A model generated the notes under the pieces. It ran no database searches and was not told the origin of the DNA. It worked only from the letters and a program-made list of their open reading frames with translations. Below are positions 24,551-36,040 of a DNA stretch of 64,000 bases, piece after piece (within the stretch, counting starts at the first letter, position 1; each line of letters starts with the position of its first letter). This DNA is from Rhododendron vialii (Eukaryota > Streptophyta > Magnoliopsida > Ericales > Ericaceae). The translations under genes and the position numbers were made by a program. The stretch covers positions 35,511,001-35,575,000 of the forward strand of contig NC_080563.1 in NCBI RefSeq assembly GCF_030253575.1, read 5' to 3'.

Positions 24551-25348
24551 TTTTCTCATTTTGCCAGTTGTGAGAAGTGTTGTTGTTCACCAAAAGAGTA
24601 CTACTATGTTCACTAATGATATCTAACCTTATCTATTTTAGGTCCCCCAGTATGTAGATAATCACGATGTTGGAAATTTTGTGCTTATATACCTAGTTGA
24701 GTGAAAGGAAAGCAAGTTTTGCAACAATCTACTTTAGCTTGTGGATATGAGTTGTAATATTCTGTTGTCGTGTTGGAACAAGTACTCTGGATATGGTGAG
24801 GCTTTTGTTTCAGTTTCTGTAAATGTGATGGCTGGATATCTTTGTAGATCATTTGGCTCGTTTTTGAGGAAGTTACCGCTGCCTATTGATGCACCTCGGG
24901 TCACCTGTACTCAAAAGTGTGTACGTACCTCTGTTCCTGTTTACTGTCAACTGTAGGATTACATAAAAGACTCTTCCCGGGATGAGACTATTGTGCAATC
25001 TTACGGTTGAAATCGCACGAGAACAGAGGTGCAAACAAATTTTCGGTACAGAAGATTTGACCTCTTTGCCTATTTGTTTTTGTTTTTTTTAGTGTAACTC
25101 TTGGAATTGCCTAAATGAGAAGCAACATGAAAGCAATTGAGAAAATAGGTGGAGATGGTGTGCTGAGTCTTAGATGATACTAAATAACCTTTATTGGAAT
25201 TACACATAAATATATCTCAAAACTCACAACCAAACAAAGGCTATTACAGTAATGTTCTGTCTCTAGCATTCATATAATTTCCTTTCCCTTAAAACCCTTC
25301 TGTTAATCAACCTACTGTTTTGAGTGTTTGAACTTGGAACATCATCAG
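24551..25348. other. 3' flank of the PUF gene
   Basis: Probable 3' UTR followed by intergenic DNA. No second gene was recognised. Confidence 0.4.
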
Positions 25349-25492
25349 GACAATGCATGTCCATGAACCTCTAAATTCGCTGGTTCAGGTTTCGTGCAAG
25401 TTCCCGTGTGCATGTTCATGAACCTCTAAGACAATGCATGTTCATGAACCTCTAAATTCGCTGGTTCAGGTTTCGTGCAAGTTCCCGTGTGT
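25349..25492. repeat. 81-bp tandem duplication
   Basis: The unit beginning GACAATGCATG at 25349 is repeated at 25430. The second half (CTAAATTCGCTGGTTCAGGT onward) is identical in both copies. Part of the unit (CATGTTCATGAACCTCTAA) also fills the junction. Confidence 0.9.
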
Positions 25493-26572
25493 TTTTACGA
25501 CATAAAAATTCAAGAGATAAGTTCTTTTTTCCCTAATAAAGTAGCTTTGATTGTTTTTATGCAAAGATTTGATTTCCAAACAATCCCTTAAATTTCTCTT
25601 TATGTTTTAGCTCGGAAACAATCCCTTAAATTTGGTACTACCTGAGAAACTATAGACAAAACTAACTTGCATCAACCAACTTCTAGTCACGCTCCTCTAC
25701 TGAAGAGGTGCACCGTGTTGATCGGAATCAGCAACCACCTGAAATGGCTTATTTGCCCTTTAGAGGATTCATTGCAATCAGAACGTCTTTCTCCCGAGGG
25801 CATGGTTAGGCTTCGTTCGTCGTGGTGTTGGAGCCACGACTATTTACCTGAAATGGCTTATTTGCGCTTTAGAGGATTCGTGCAGCCTTGGTGTCGTCTT
25901 CTTTTCGTTTTGTTCCTTTCCTCTTTTCTAAACCAGAACCATCGTCTCTCTCTCTCTCACAAATTCAAGTTTTCCACAGAGCTTGCCAAGTTCTTAATTT
26001 GGGACTAGTTAGGAGATAGGTTCGTCCAGATTCAAAAAGAAATTGCAGACAAGAGGAGTTCTATTTGAGATTTTAGAAAACCCATTTTAACTACTTATAA
26101 CAAAGTGAGACCCAATTTAACTATTAATTAGGCGTCGCCATCGAGAGAGTGCTATAGAGAACTCAAATTATTTGATTTCATCTTCTCACCAGTTAAAGAT
26201 GGTGTGTATGATCTATGCGAACAGGTGGGAGGAGAGAGGTTGGAGTAGTTAGAGGGTTTCGGGCAAAGCTGTGACTTCGTGAATTTTCGTTTCTCCAAGG
26301 GAAATGTCTGAACGTTTTGTAAGGGCCAAATATGTCATTTCAAATTATTAGTCGTGGCTCCCACATCTTAAGCCGTGGCATGAACAGCTTCCTTGCCATA
26401 ATAAAGCATATAATATGAGTTTTATTTCTGATAACAGATGGGTTATTTAGGTTCTTTTGGATAACAGGACCAAAACAAAAACCAACATAACCATAACACA
26501 CAAGCAAAACACAAACGTTCAAAATGCGAAAACAGCCACCACCAGAAGCATATCCAAAAAGTTCGGGTCTGC
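25493..26572. other. intergenic with a short direct repeat
   Basis: The segment ACCTGAAATGGCTTATTTG occurs at 25737 and again at 25846, each followed by a near-identical TTTAGAGGATTC. No gene is supported. The annexin 3' UTR probably lies at the right end. Confidence 0.5.
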
Positions 26573-28310
26573 TCAAGCATCCCCATGTCCAATCAGGGCA
26601 AGAAGCATTTTCTCATAGTCTCCACGCGTGTCCTTAGCAATGGCACGGTCCAGAGGGACGCTATTCCTCTTGTAATACGCATCATTTATTATCTTCAAGT
26701 CAACTTCAGCCCTTGTCACCACAACTCTGGTGAGAGCACCTTCATCTGTTCCTTGCTTGTTTATAGCCGAACGAAGAACATTCTCAAAGTACTTCTCAGG
26801 ATAGGTCAAGCACTTCACTGTTGCTCTCAGAATTGAGAGGAACTCGTCCTTGGGATCTGCCTCCAAGTCCTACAAAATATAGCGAGTTGATAATCAGTCC
26901 AACTTGAGGCCGAGGAACAGAAGAAACGTTTCTGTTTCTTAAGAGGCTGGAATTAGCAATTATACTGTGAGTATGCTGAGGAGAAAGCTATCAAATTTCT
27001 ACCAAGGTAACAGTGTGATGCAAATATGCAAGGGGAAATGGCAAGCATACAGATGGAAGGATAACCGGTACTGAAGAGACTGTTGCCAAGACAAAACTGC
27101 CAAATTTCTACATAGATACCTGGACAAGATGCAAACGTGCAATGGGGACTGACAAGCATAGAGATGAGAATGCCAAATCATGGTCAAACAAATTTCACTT
27201 CACATGCATACCTCATCTATATCCTTCCCAAATTCATCTTTGTAATGATTCAATGTTGCATTGATCTGTGCTTTGCTCCTCGTCGCCAGAATCCTAATGA
27301 GATCCTCATCACTGTAAGCCTTCTTCGAAATATTCTCGTGGAGTATCTTAGCTTCAGTTTTCGCGAGAGTCATGTTCACCTCATCACCTTCATACCTATA
27401 TGAGCTCACAAGAGGTACCAAAAGCTGGGAGCATAGAAAGTAGAACAAACAATGTCACGAATAAATCAGACTTTCCAGCCACAATGTAGGGGACTAAATA
27501 GTACTAGGCTAGCAATGAAGACACCAAACCACAAACAGTAACCCTCTTGCCAAAGCAGTTTTAATAAAAAAGGAAAAGCTTGCTACACTTCTAATGGTAC
27601 GTGTAGAATGAAGCAAATTTAGATAGAGCAATGCTACTGAACACAGACTTATGTTCACGAAACCAGACACGTGTGTCCAGAACTGTTCAATACACATGGG
27701 TCCCTCATTATCTTGTGGAGTTGTGCACAGGACCATCCTGTGTCCAGATCTGTGCAAAAAGACTTTCTCATTTAGTTAAAATCTCCGGTCACTACTTGAC
27801 ACTCTTTAGACATTTTTTCGTTTGTTTTAGCCTACCAAATTTTCCTATCCATAGATGGCGAGTCCATCATTAAGCACATTCTTGTCCCATTATAGGTTGG
27901 TTCACTAACCAATCTGAAGTTTTGGGTAATTTGTGCTTCTTATGACCTGCTGCTATAGATTTTGTAACAGGGCAGTTTCCAGATTTCCCACTAAGTAGAG
28001 TTGGGGGCCTAAAAGTGTTAGATTTTATCCCATATCGCTCAGCTAATCCACCCAGGCTTGGTTAATATATTCTAGAAGCTACTCCATCCGCTACCAATTG
28101 GTTTTAGGTTGGAACCCTCCAAGAAATCAAACATGGTATCGGTGCTAGACCTTGGGTGGCCTCACCTCACGTGGTCAAGTCTTTGTTGTCCGAGTCAAAT
28201 TTTCTCGTCTCCTCAATTCATAATTCCACATGCATAAGGCTACATGTGACGGGGACTGTTAACTTTATCCCACATCGCTCATCTAAGCCACCCAAACTTG
28301 GTTAATATAT

Positions 28311-28343
<33 letters not shown>

Positions 28344-31300
28344 GTAGGTTGAAACCTCCAAGAAATCTAACAAAAAGCAAGCAACTCAAAGAGTGAATCT
28401 ACCACTAATACAATTGCAAAAGCATGTGTAATTCAAACTTATTTTTGAAAAAAATTAAGAAAAAACTTATGGTAGGACTGAGATTAAAACTACTGTATTT
28501 TAGTAGTCAAAATCTAGTGACCATCAAAACATGCATAAAGCATATTGCAGTAGGAGTACAACTGTGATCATTGATGCCCTGTCACTCTAATACCAAAGGA
28601 AGTACCTTGCGGAAGTCACCAGTTGTGTGGTGTGCAACATCCTCTTCAAGAGATTTCTTGAAACGAGCGTGATAGGCTTGCCTTGCCAGAATTAGATCAT
28701 GAGGAGACCTTGCACAAGCTATTTCCACCAGAACCTGGTTGCTTGAAGTCCACCTCTTTGTGGCTTCATTAGCCAAATATGCATCACGTTCGGCAGGATC
28801 AAGTGTCCAAAGCATTACCAACCTCTGAAAGAAAAAAAAATACGGGGAAGCATAAATGTTATATTTACCAATGCTGCATTGCTCCATGCTTAAGCGAATG
28901 AAACCAAGATCAGGGGCCAGTAGATAACATTCATAGAATATCTAAGAGTTTTACCGAAAGGCTTTTTTGTTTGTCTGGTAAAAGAGGGAGGCCAAGTGGC
29001 CAACATAAGGATCCCTGCGCAGAAGTAATGATGGTTCGGGGAAGTTCCTTCCGTAGACCATCAGTGCATCATAAATGTGGATTTGGCTTGTGTAGGTACA
29101 CAAGAATCCACCTCAGTGAGGCGGGTTCTCATGCACTCTACTAACTGCTCTCTGGTTAAGTGAGTGAAACCAAGTATTTTTAATCTATTATCTTCTCCAT
29201 AAATGAATTAATTGCTCTATGGTTAAGTGAACGAAACCAAGGTTAGGCATCGTAGATCCCAGAACATCCAGGCTTTAATAAATCAATTACCTGGGCCAGA
29301 CATGACATCTGGACAAGGGTGAGGCATATGTGTATGATACTTCCACTGGACACTTGTTATGTCTTTAACATTACATTCCCTGAGTATATATTTGTTGCAT
29401 GATTGCTGTAACAGTAATAAAGTGCCATTTTTGGCGTTATATGTCACATGAAAAACCAATTTTATTTTAGATCCTTTAAATTTATTTGCATACCCTTCAA
29501 CAGTAAAGGTTTGATGGTTCTACCCTCTAGAAACACACTCACACCAACTGTCGTACCCTTGAAATATGTTTTATTTATCTAATAAAAGTATACAGAGGTC
29601 GGTAGGAGGATCACTATGCCGAAGATATGATGGATGGGACTTGGGAGAAAGTTCTTTCACAGAGTATAATAACCATGTATGCGACTTGTGTGAGTGCACA
29701 AGAACACACCTCAAAGTCATTCGTAAGTTCCTTGTCAAGTGCTTTGAGCAGATCTTCTTCATAAGTCTGAGCATAAGTTTGTCTAATTGACTTGCGTTGA
29801 GCAGCATTTCTATGAGCCAGTATGGATATGATTAATTCCTCATTAGTTCCCCATCCTGCAAAAGTATCAATGACAAATTTTCAAAATCATTGGTTTTAAG
29901 TCATGGAAGTGTCAATATTCGAAGAAATATGTAGTTGATATGGTGATGGGGACAAATATCATCTCATCAATGAAATACCTTGTTCTGATTGGATTAATAT
30001 ATTATATTCCCTTTAAAGTGGGTATCATTTTCTTCTTAAATAACAAAATTTGCATGTATTGGTAAAACAAACAAGGAGGCATGCAGAAGTTTCCCTTTTG
30101 GATGCCCGATATGTAGATAATTGACGCAATAAATGAGCTTAATCAAGTAATTGTAGCTTGGTACACTTAAATGGATTATGTAATTCCAAAACCATGTTTG
30201 CCGTCCAATGTTCTAGGAAAAATATGATAAAATATGACTACAACTATCAAATTAAACTGATTTCTTTGGTTCTACACAGGGCCTACCAAATGAATAGGAA
30301 AAGCCTCCATTTGACGAACATGGGAGAAAAAAAACAGAGCAGAATAAGAAATAAACAAGGGCAGTCTATCCATCAGTGTCTAGAAAATCATCAAAATCAT
30401 CCACAGATGTGAATTTCTTGACATCAATCAACTACAAGATCGGCTTCCAAGACTGAAATTTCATCATCACACAAATAAGTCCATAATTCCGGCAAAATCA
30501 CAGTAGATCTCCAAGAGAAATCTATTTTCCTCAAACCATCTTGAACACTACAATTATTTACAAATCATCAGATCATAAGCAAAAGTACATGATCGCAACT
30601 GTCCATTTCCTACAGATGATGGACTCTAACTTGAAAACATTTTTAAGGATGATCACACATCGATCTCGTGAGATATAGTAAGAGATAAGCGGGAGAAAAC
30701 AGCAAGTTCCAGATATGATCGTCCTACCAACGATGTCCTGTACTTGATCGCCAAAGATCAAGTCATGGACTTGCAATTAATGAAGCCGAAATCCACTCAA
30801 ACAAACTACAACAACATATAGATATCTTAGATGACCACAGATTGATCTCATGAGTGAAACAAACAACATGTGAAATTGGAATGGTCCTATTAGGACTGAT
30901 CAGAGGGAGAAAACGGTAAAAATTACATGTACTCTAAATCGATCGTCACAGATCAAGCCAATTCAATCCGTCAAACTAAAACAACACACACAGATCCTCA
31001 CTAACTATAACTAACACTACTAACTTGAGACGAGAAAAAAAAAAAAAAAAACCAACACCACATACCGGCACACAAATACATATTTCTCAAAGATTGAGTC
31101 AATTACTAAAATTCATGCAATTTTTTTTTTTACGAAAATAACAAATATTTTATGCATACTACTATTCGAGAAATTTAAAGATCTCAATTGATCTTTTAAA
31201 TTGGCGCAGGAAATTTTACAAATAGTTCACATGAGTACTTTGCACTTTGATCCAAAAGCTGTAGTTTTTTTTCACGACGGCCTAGAATATGTTACGGAGT

Positions 31301-31443
31301 GAGTGTTTAAAGATGATCGGAGGTCGATCCGATGAATCGAAATCAAAAAAAAGGTAGTAGTAATGTAGGGACCTGAGAAAGCCTTTCGGAGTTGCTCACA
31401 GTCTTCAGCGACGGAGGGGACTTGTGCAGGAACTGTAAGAGTC

Positions 31444-31448
<5 letters not shown>
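26573..31448 (-). CDS. ANN: annexin, D1/D2 type, five exons, 316 aa
   Basis: On the minus strand the exons are 31448-31373, 29855-29710, 28824-28606, 27424-27212 and 26869-26573; every junction is GT-AG and the frame is continuous. The protein is a full-length plant annexin with four repeats. Repeat 1 holds GWGTNEE (26-32) and His40, the residue linked to peroxidase-like activity in AnnAt1. Repeat 2 holds [14 protein letters not shown] and [19 protein letters not shown]. Repeat 3 holds [10 protein letters not shown] and [14 protein letters not shown]. Repeat 4 holds [14 protein letters not shown] (type II calcium loop GTD at 258-260, acidic partner near 302) and ends [19 protein letters not shown]. 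Annexins bind acidic phospholipids in a calcium-dependent way at the cytosolic face of membranes. The C terminus GHGDA favours AnnAt2-like over AnnAt1-like membership, but this was not tested. Introns 2 and 3 carry repeats, including a complete TRIM retrotransposon. Confidence 0.95.
28016..28372 (+). mobile_element. complete TRIM retrotransposon in annexin intron 3
   Basis: The two LTRs are 28016-28133 (118 bp) and 28257-28372 (116 bp). Both begin TGTTA and end in CA, and they share CTACTCCA, CCAATTG and CCTCCAAGAAATC blocks. The 5' LTR is followed immediately by TGGTATCGGTGCTAG, a primer-binding site of the initiator-Met tRNA type. A purine run, GACGGGGA, sits before the 3' LTR. A perfect 5-bp TSD, AAAAG, lies at 28011-28015 and 28373-28377. 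At 357 bp with no ORF it is a terminal-repeat retrotransposon in miniature. It is in opposite orientation to the annexin gene. Confidence 0.93.
28876..29242. repeat. three copies of a short intronic motif in annexin intron 2
   Basis: A motif of about 30 bp of the form TTGCTCTATGGTTAAGTGAA followed by CGAAACCAAG occurs at 28879, 29145 and 29211, with few differences. The stretch 28985-29140 also resembles 29596-29740, which overlaps the end of exon 2 and its donor. Confidence 0.6.
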
Positions 31449-31474
<26 letters not shown>

Positions 31475-31475
31475 G
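31449..31475. repeat. CT microsatellite in the annexin 5' leader
   Basis: A CT run (GA on the coding strand) lies directly upstream of the annexin start codon, at the same relative position as the GA runs before the DUF4057 gene. Confidence 0.85.
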
Positions 31476-31556
31476 GGCGTGGATGGTGGAGATCCGAAAA
31501 CGTATGAGAATTTTACAGGAAGAGGAACAGCTGAATTCTATAGCTCTTGGGGCAAA

Positions 31557-31928
31557 GGCTATGATGCTCCCAAGTGGTATGGGAGCATCATACTCCCATT
31601 GAATTACAGACAACACTTACCATTTACTAAGGCAACACTTACCATTCACTAAGGCAGAACTTACCACACTTGTGTGGTAAGTTCTGCCTTAGTGAATGGT
31701 AAGTGTTGCCTTAGTGAATGGTAAGTGTTGCCTTAGTGAATGGTAAGTGTTGTCTGTTCTGTGGTAAGTAATCCTCCGTTTTTTAGATCAAAACCACCTC
31801 ATTTTTAACAAAACCACCCCATTTTTAGTTTTTGGTTTTGATCTAAAGGCTGTGATTTATCTATTTTCAATCCAAGGGCTGTAATTCATTGGGAGTATGA
31901 TGCTCCCATACCACTTGGGAGCATCACA
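31557..31928. mobile_element. MITE with long inverted repeats and an internal repeat hairpin, 110 bp upstream of annexin ATG
   Basis: The outer inverted repeats are about 37 bp, starting TGATGCTCCCAAGTGGTATG and ending in the exact complement. Each repeat is itself partly palindromic (CCCAAGTGGTATGGGAGC). Inside, a 24-bp unit (AAGTGTTGCCTTAGTGAATG) is present about twice in one orientation and three times in the other, meeting in a hairpin centred near 31661. The element lies in the proximal promoter or 5' UTR of the annexin gene. No clear TSD was found. Confidence 0.8.
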
Positions 31929-32975
31929 GAAGTTTTGCTTGTTTAAAGGAGAAGAGAGAGAAAAGAAGGCAATTGGGATTTAGGACCTACTTGAAAATTA
32001 TAAAAAATTGCTACTTGCACAATCGTTATGTTGATTGTGTGCGTAATTTTAACTGTTCAAATGTATTTGGATGGTCTAGATTTTAAACACACTCTTTCGA
32101 GACAAAGTCTAACTTTTATAGAAAATAGTTTGAGTAAATCCATGCCATTTAGTACAGCAATGGACGGTTAGAGATTGATTGTGTGTAGCACTCTTGGAAA
32201 ATTATTGAGATTTTTCTTGCCACGTGGTCGTATTATTATTGTTTATATTATCTTTTTTTTTTGTCTAATTAATCATTATTAGTACTTGACTACTAGTAAA
32301 TAATTTTCTCGTAACGATGATGACGAGCATGGGGGGACTTTTGTCGCTTGGTACAGTTGTTGAGTGGCGCTACTCCCCGGCGTCGTTTTCGGGTGGAACC
32401 AGTCACAGAATCACAGGTGTAATGTACTCGTGGATTGTACGGCCCCATCTCCGTGGATCGCGTTGGATCGCTCCCCCTTTTGTTTCGTTTGGGAAAAAAT
32501 TATTCTATCCCCCTAATGTATACGCCACGTGGTGCCCCAGCTTTTTTTCGCCGCATGAGTAATTATTCTATGTTGATATTTTTAAGTATCAAAAAAAAAA
32601 AGTAATTATTTCATGTTTGGCGAAATTCTTCTTTACCATGCATTTGTATAATTTGATCATACTAAGATTTCTTGAACTTATAATTGGTTGCGGGTTCATC
32701 CTTATGAATGTTTCAAATCATAATTTTAGAGGTATAACGAAAACTAGAAGTATGGAGGGGCATAGAGGGATGGACTACGCAGCAAAGTTATCAATTCCGT
32801 ACTGGCAAGCGTACCATTTTCTCTACTGAAATAATACATATTGGTAACAGTGTATATCTCGGTATCATTCCGAATTAACGATAATAGATATATTTATATA
32901 TTTTAATATATGAACAAAAAATAAAAATAAAAAACTCAAAGTAGAGGAATTAAAAAATTATTATTCGACCACAAA
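31929..32975. other. intergenic, no gene seen
   Basis: AT-rich with a G/C-richer patch at 32310-32560 whose ORF shows no family similarity. Distal promoter of the annexin gene may be included. Confidence 0.4.
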
Positions 32976-34201
32976 CAGGGACGGAACTACCTGGTGGGGG
33001 TGGTGGCACGTGCCACCCCGCTCCACGAATTCCCAAAAAAAAAAAAAAAATTTAGACGAAAACTGTTAAATATTGATAATGTTTGCAAATTGCACACTGA
33101 GTGTACTTTGCTCCAGTGGTTAGGTGTATGGCATGACACATTCTCCAAGCACCATACGAGGGTTTGAGACCCTTGGCAGTGCGTTTTTTTTGCATTTTTC
33201 CCCAAAAACTCTTCTCAGCTAGTGCACTCACTAAATTTTTACATAAATTTTCCCTTGTAATTTTTCTTACCAATTGGAGAGGAATGCGACTTATTTGGGC
33301 TTTAAATTTTTTCCACAAGTTTGATATTTTTACTGCTTGTTTCTTTTTCGGATGATGTTGCGTGCAAATAAAAATATAAAGTGAATTTACAAACATGTCG
33401 ATTTACATACTTGTATAAATAAGTTATGGATTAATTATTTTCCTATACTTAGGCCCCGTTTGTTAATCTCTTTCGGCCTTAGGATTGGACTGATAATCCC
33501 AAGTGATTACTAATTCTTTGTTTGTTTTCACAATGAATGTGTAGACTATTAGTCTCATGGGCATGTGAATCCCCTCATTAGGAGGTATTACCAATACGTT
33601 AGGGGACTTGGTATTATCAATCCAATCCCCTCCTTACCAATGCATAAATACGAAAATAGCCTTCACCAATTCCATCTCCTTACCAATTCTATCTCATGTG
33701 AAGGGCAAAAACGAAAATGTATAGTATCAATCCAATCCTATCCCATATGAAACAAACATAATATTAATAATCACATAATCTAATCCCATATCAAACAAAC
33801 ATACTCATCGTCAATCCCATCTCCTTACCAATCCATTTTCATTTTCAATCACAATTCTAATCATATCTCCTTACGAATCTCACCCCTCTAATACTTTTGA
33901 TCAAACGAGGCCTTAGAGTGGAAAGAGGGATGCCCCATTGCACACGACATGCCTGCAAAATTTGTCAATTTTTTTTTGGGTGATTGCTTGGGGAGAAAGC
34001 GGAATGCAATAGCTCCCCCTATTAGAGTTACTTGTTAATTTTATTTTATGACAGTGTTCACCAAGAAATAAAGTGGACTACAGCTGCTCCTACTCTTAGA
34101 AATTTGAATTCACGTTACCAGCAAAGGGTGAAAGCGAGATGTAGTCATTTCCATGAATTCAATTGGTACCGCCCCTATGTAAATCTTGGCTCCGCCTCTG
34201 A
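32976..34201. mobile_element. non-autonomous hAT-type element, perfect 8-bp TSD
   Basis: A perfect 8-bp direct repeat, ACCACAAA, flanks the element (32968-32975 and 34202-34209). The left end CAGGGACGGAACTACC and the complement of the right end, CAGAGGCGGAGCCAAG, form imperfect terminal inverted repeats starting CAG-GG-CGGA, typical of plant hAT elements. No transposase is present. Near 33108-33185 it contains a tRNA-like stretch (CCAGTGGTTAGG for an A box, GGGTTTGAGACCC for a B box). A Tourist-like MITE is nested at 33452-33912. Confidence 0.88.
33452..33912. mobile_element. Tourist-like MITE nested in the hAT element
   Basis: The left end GGCCCCGTTTGTT and the right end CAAACGAGGCC are inverted repeats flanked by TTA on both sides (33449-33451, 33913-33915), as for PIF/Harbinger elements. 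Its insertion post-dates that of the surrounding hAT element. Length is 461 bp. Confidence 0.82.
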
Positions 34202-34209
34202 CCACAAAC

Positions 34210-35300
34210 ACTTACATGCATACTCATATATTTTGATGGGGCCCACATGAGATGTAATGTGCGTGGGTCCCAATATGAATGTGAGTGGATTTGTGTAAAT
34301 CTATATATCTATCTATCTACTATAAAAATGTGGTTGAGCCACAAAAAGCCTTCAAACTTCCATTCCTAATTTTCTGGATTTTTCACATTTTTTTTTGTTT
34401 TATAATAGAGAGAGAGAGGAGAGAGAAAGAAATATTGGCACGTGGTACTCCAAATTTATTTTTCATTACACGTCTTTCAGTGTATAGAATGAGACCAATG
34501 CTAGCGTGCATCAAACACAGAACTGAATAAAATATTAAACTATCTTTTTAATCAATTAGCGTTTTTGCCCTTTTGATACACAAGACTGAAAATAAACCAA
34601 TGGAATTTTTTTATCTCATGCATCAACTAGCGGTGTACCGGTTTGATACACAAGAATGAAAAAAACACTAATGTAATTTTTTTGTCTCCTACATCGAACG
34701 TGTACAACACTATACATACTCTATGCATATGTGTTTGTACCTCTCAAGGCTCCAAACCCCACTTCTAATTTTCTAGAGTTTTTTAAAAAAATTTGGAAGA
34801 GAGAGAAAGAGAGAGAGAACTTGGGGAGGGGTGAGAGAAGGGGAGAGATTTGAGGGGAATTGAGGAAAAATGATCCAATGCCCCAGTTATATTTTCATGT
34901 GGTGGCGCAACTCATCTTTTCACCACACATTTGCATAGTTTCCACTATGAAGTGTTGAGGCCGCACAAATTATTTTTGTGCCTTGTGCATCGAACGGACA
35001 CAACGCTAATATTTGTGATTGTAAAATGGTTGTTCACAACATTACTATGCAGACCTTGCCATGGTATTAACGTACCACTCCACTTATAAGAAGATATTCA
35101 ATGCACCAATAGTAAGGTTGAACACAAATTTAAACACCAAGAGTAAGGTTGAACACAAATTTAAACCACACATTGATGTTGGGCAAGTGTGTAATATTTT
35201 AAGGTGTAGACCCAAGTGTGTAGAGTCCTCATAATGCATTAATATGTGATCTAGATTTGTGCTGAACCTTGCCCAACAGCGGCCAGCCACTTCTTCAGAC
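34210..35300. other. intergenic with small direct repeats
   Basis: Two short local duplications are visible: TTTTGATACACAAGACTGAA at about 34571, repeated with changes at about 34642; and a 33-bp unit containing AGTAAGGTTGAACACAAATT at 35110 and 35143. No gene is supported. Confidence 0.5.
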
Positions 35301-35661
35301 CCCATTCCACTAAGCACTAAAAGTGCTTTTAGGACTTTTTTTAATTTTTGTTTTTATTTGAATTTTTTTTTATTTGTTAATTTTGCGTCAAATTTTTTTG
35401 ACTTTTTAATTCTCGGAAAAGTAAATTTTTTTTACATTTACCCAAATATATTAAAAAATAACAACTTTTAAGTAAAAAAGTTGACTTATTTTTTACTTAA
35501 AAGTTGTTATTTCTCAAAATATTTGGATAACAGTAAAATATTTACTTTTTCGATTTGTCTCGAGACAAATCAAAAAGTTAAAAAAAATTGGAACAAAATG
35601 AACAAATGCAATTTTTTTTAATAAAAACCAAACTAAAAGAAAAAGTTTTCAGCGGAACGGC
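35301..35661. mobile_element. AT-rich palindromic MITE
   Basis: The ends CCATTCCACTAAGCACTAAA and, on the complement, CCGTTCCGCTGAAAACTTTT are inverted repeats. The centre is a long hairpin (AATAACAACTTTTAAGTAAA and its complement around 35480). The motif CTCGAGACAAATC links it to debris at 11095, 42340 and 44050. Confidence 0.75.
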
Positions 35662-35685
35662 TCTATACAACCAACAGCATCACCC

Positions 35686-36040
35686 CTCCCTCTCTATCTC
35701 TCTCTTAACACTCCCCTCGATGGGATAGTGATGAAGAATAAGGACAAAAGAAGAAAAGAAGTGATGATCTTTTCATCGCCCTTTTTCGTATCTAAATCGA
35801 CGCTGTTTTTTATTTTTGGAGTCGGGACGGTTGGAAACCAACTAATAATTCACGGTTTACCCTTTGAGGCGTCAGAGATGGACTCGGCATCCAAAATCGC
35901 AAGGTATTTTAATTTTCAATTTAGGTTTGCAGATTTCTATTTCTGAGTTAAATATATGACTGACTATATGGTGGTTTTTATCAAATCTGAAATGGGTTTA
36001 TCAATGAATTGCAATCATTGCCAGGATTTTAAATCAATAT
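35686..36040 (+). pseudogene. duplicated gene-start fragment, copy 1 (partner 60180-60630)
   Basis: This stretch and 60285-60630 are homologous in the same orientation. Both contain ATG-GA-TCGG-ATCCAA-ATCGCAAG followed by a GT donor-like site (ATG at 35878 and at 60471), preceded by CT-rich sequence. This looks like the 5' UTR and first coding exon of a + strand gene, with no continuation recognised. It lies tail to tail with the receptor kinase in both places. Calling it a truncated gene is inference. Confidence 0.45.

Noticed and set aside
25667-26008. 113-residue ORF between the PUF and annexin genes
   Set aside because: Contains a direct repeat in DNA but no protein similarity or splice structure.
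33108-33185. Possible tRNA gene in the hAT element
   Set aside because: It has box-like motifs but no convincing cloverleaf, and the B box deviates (GTTTGAGAC). Treated as a tRNA-like block of the element.
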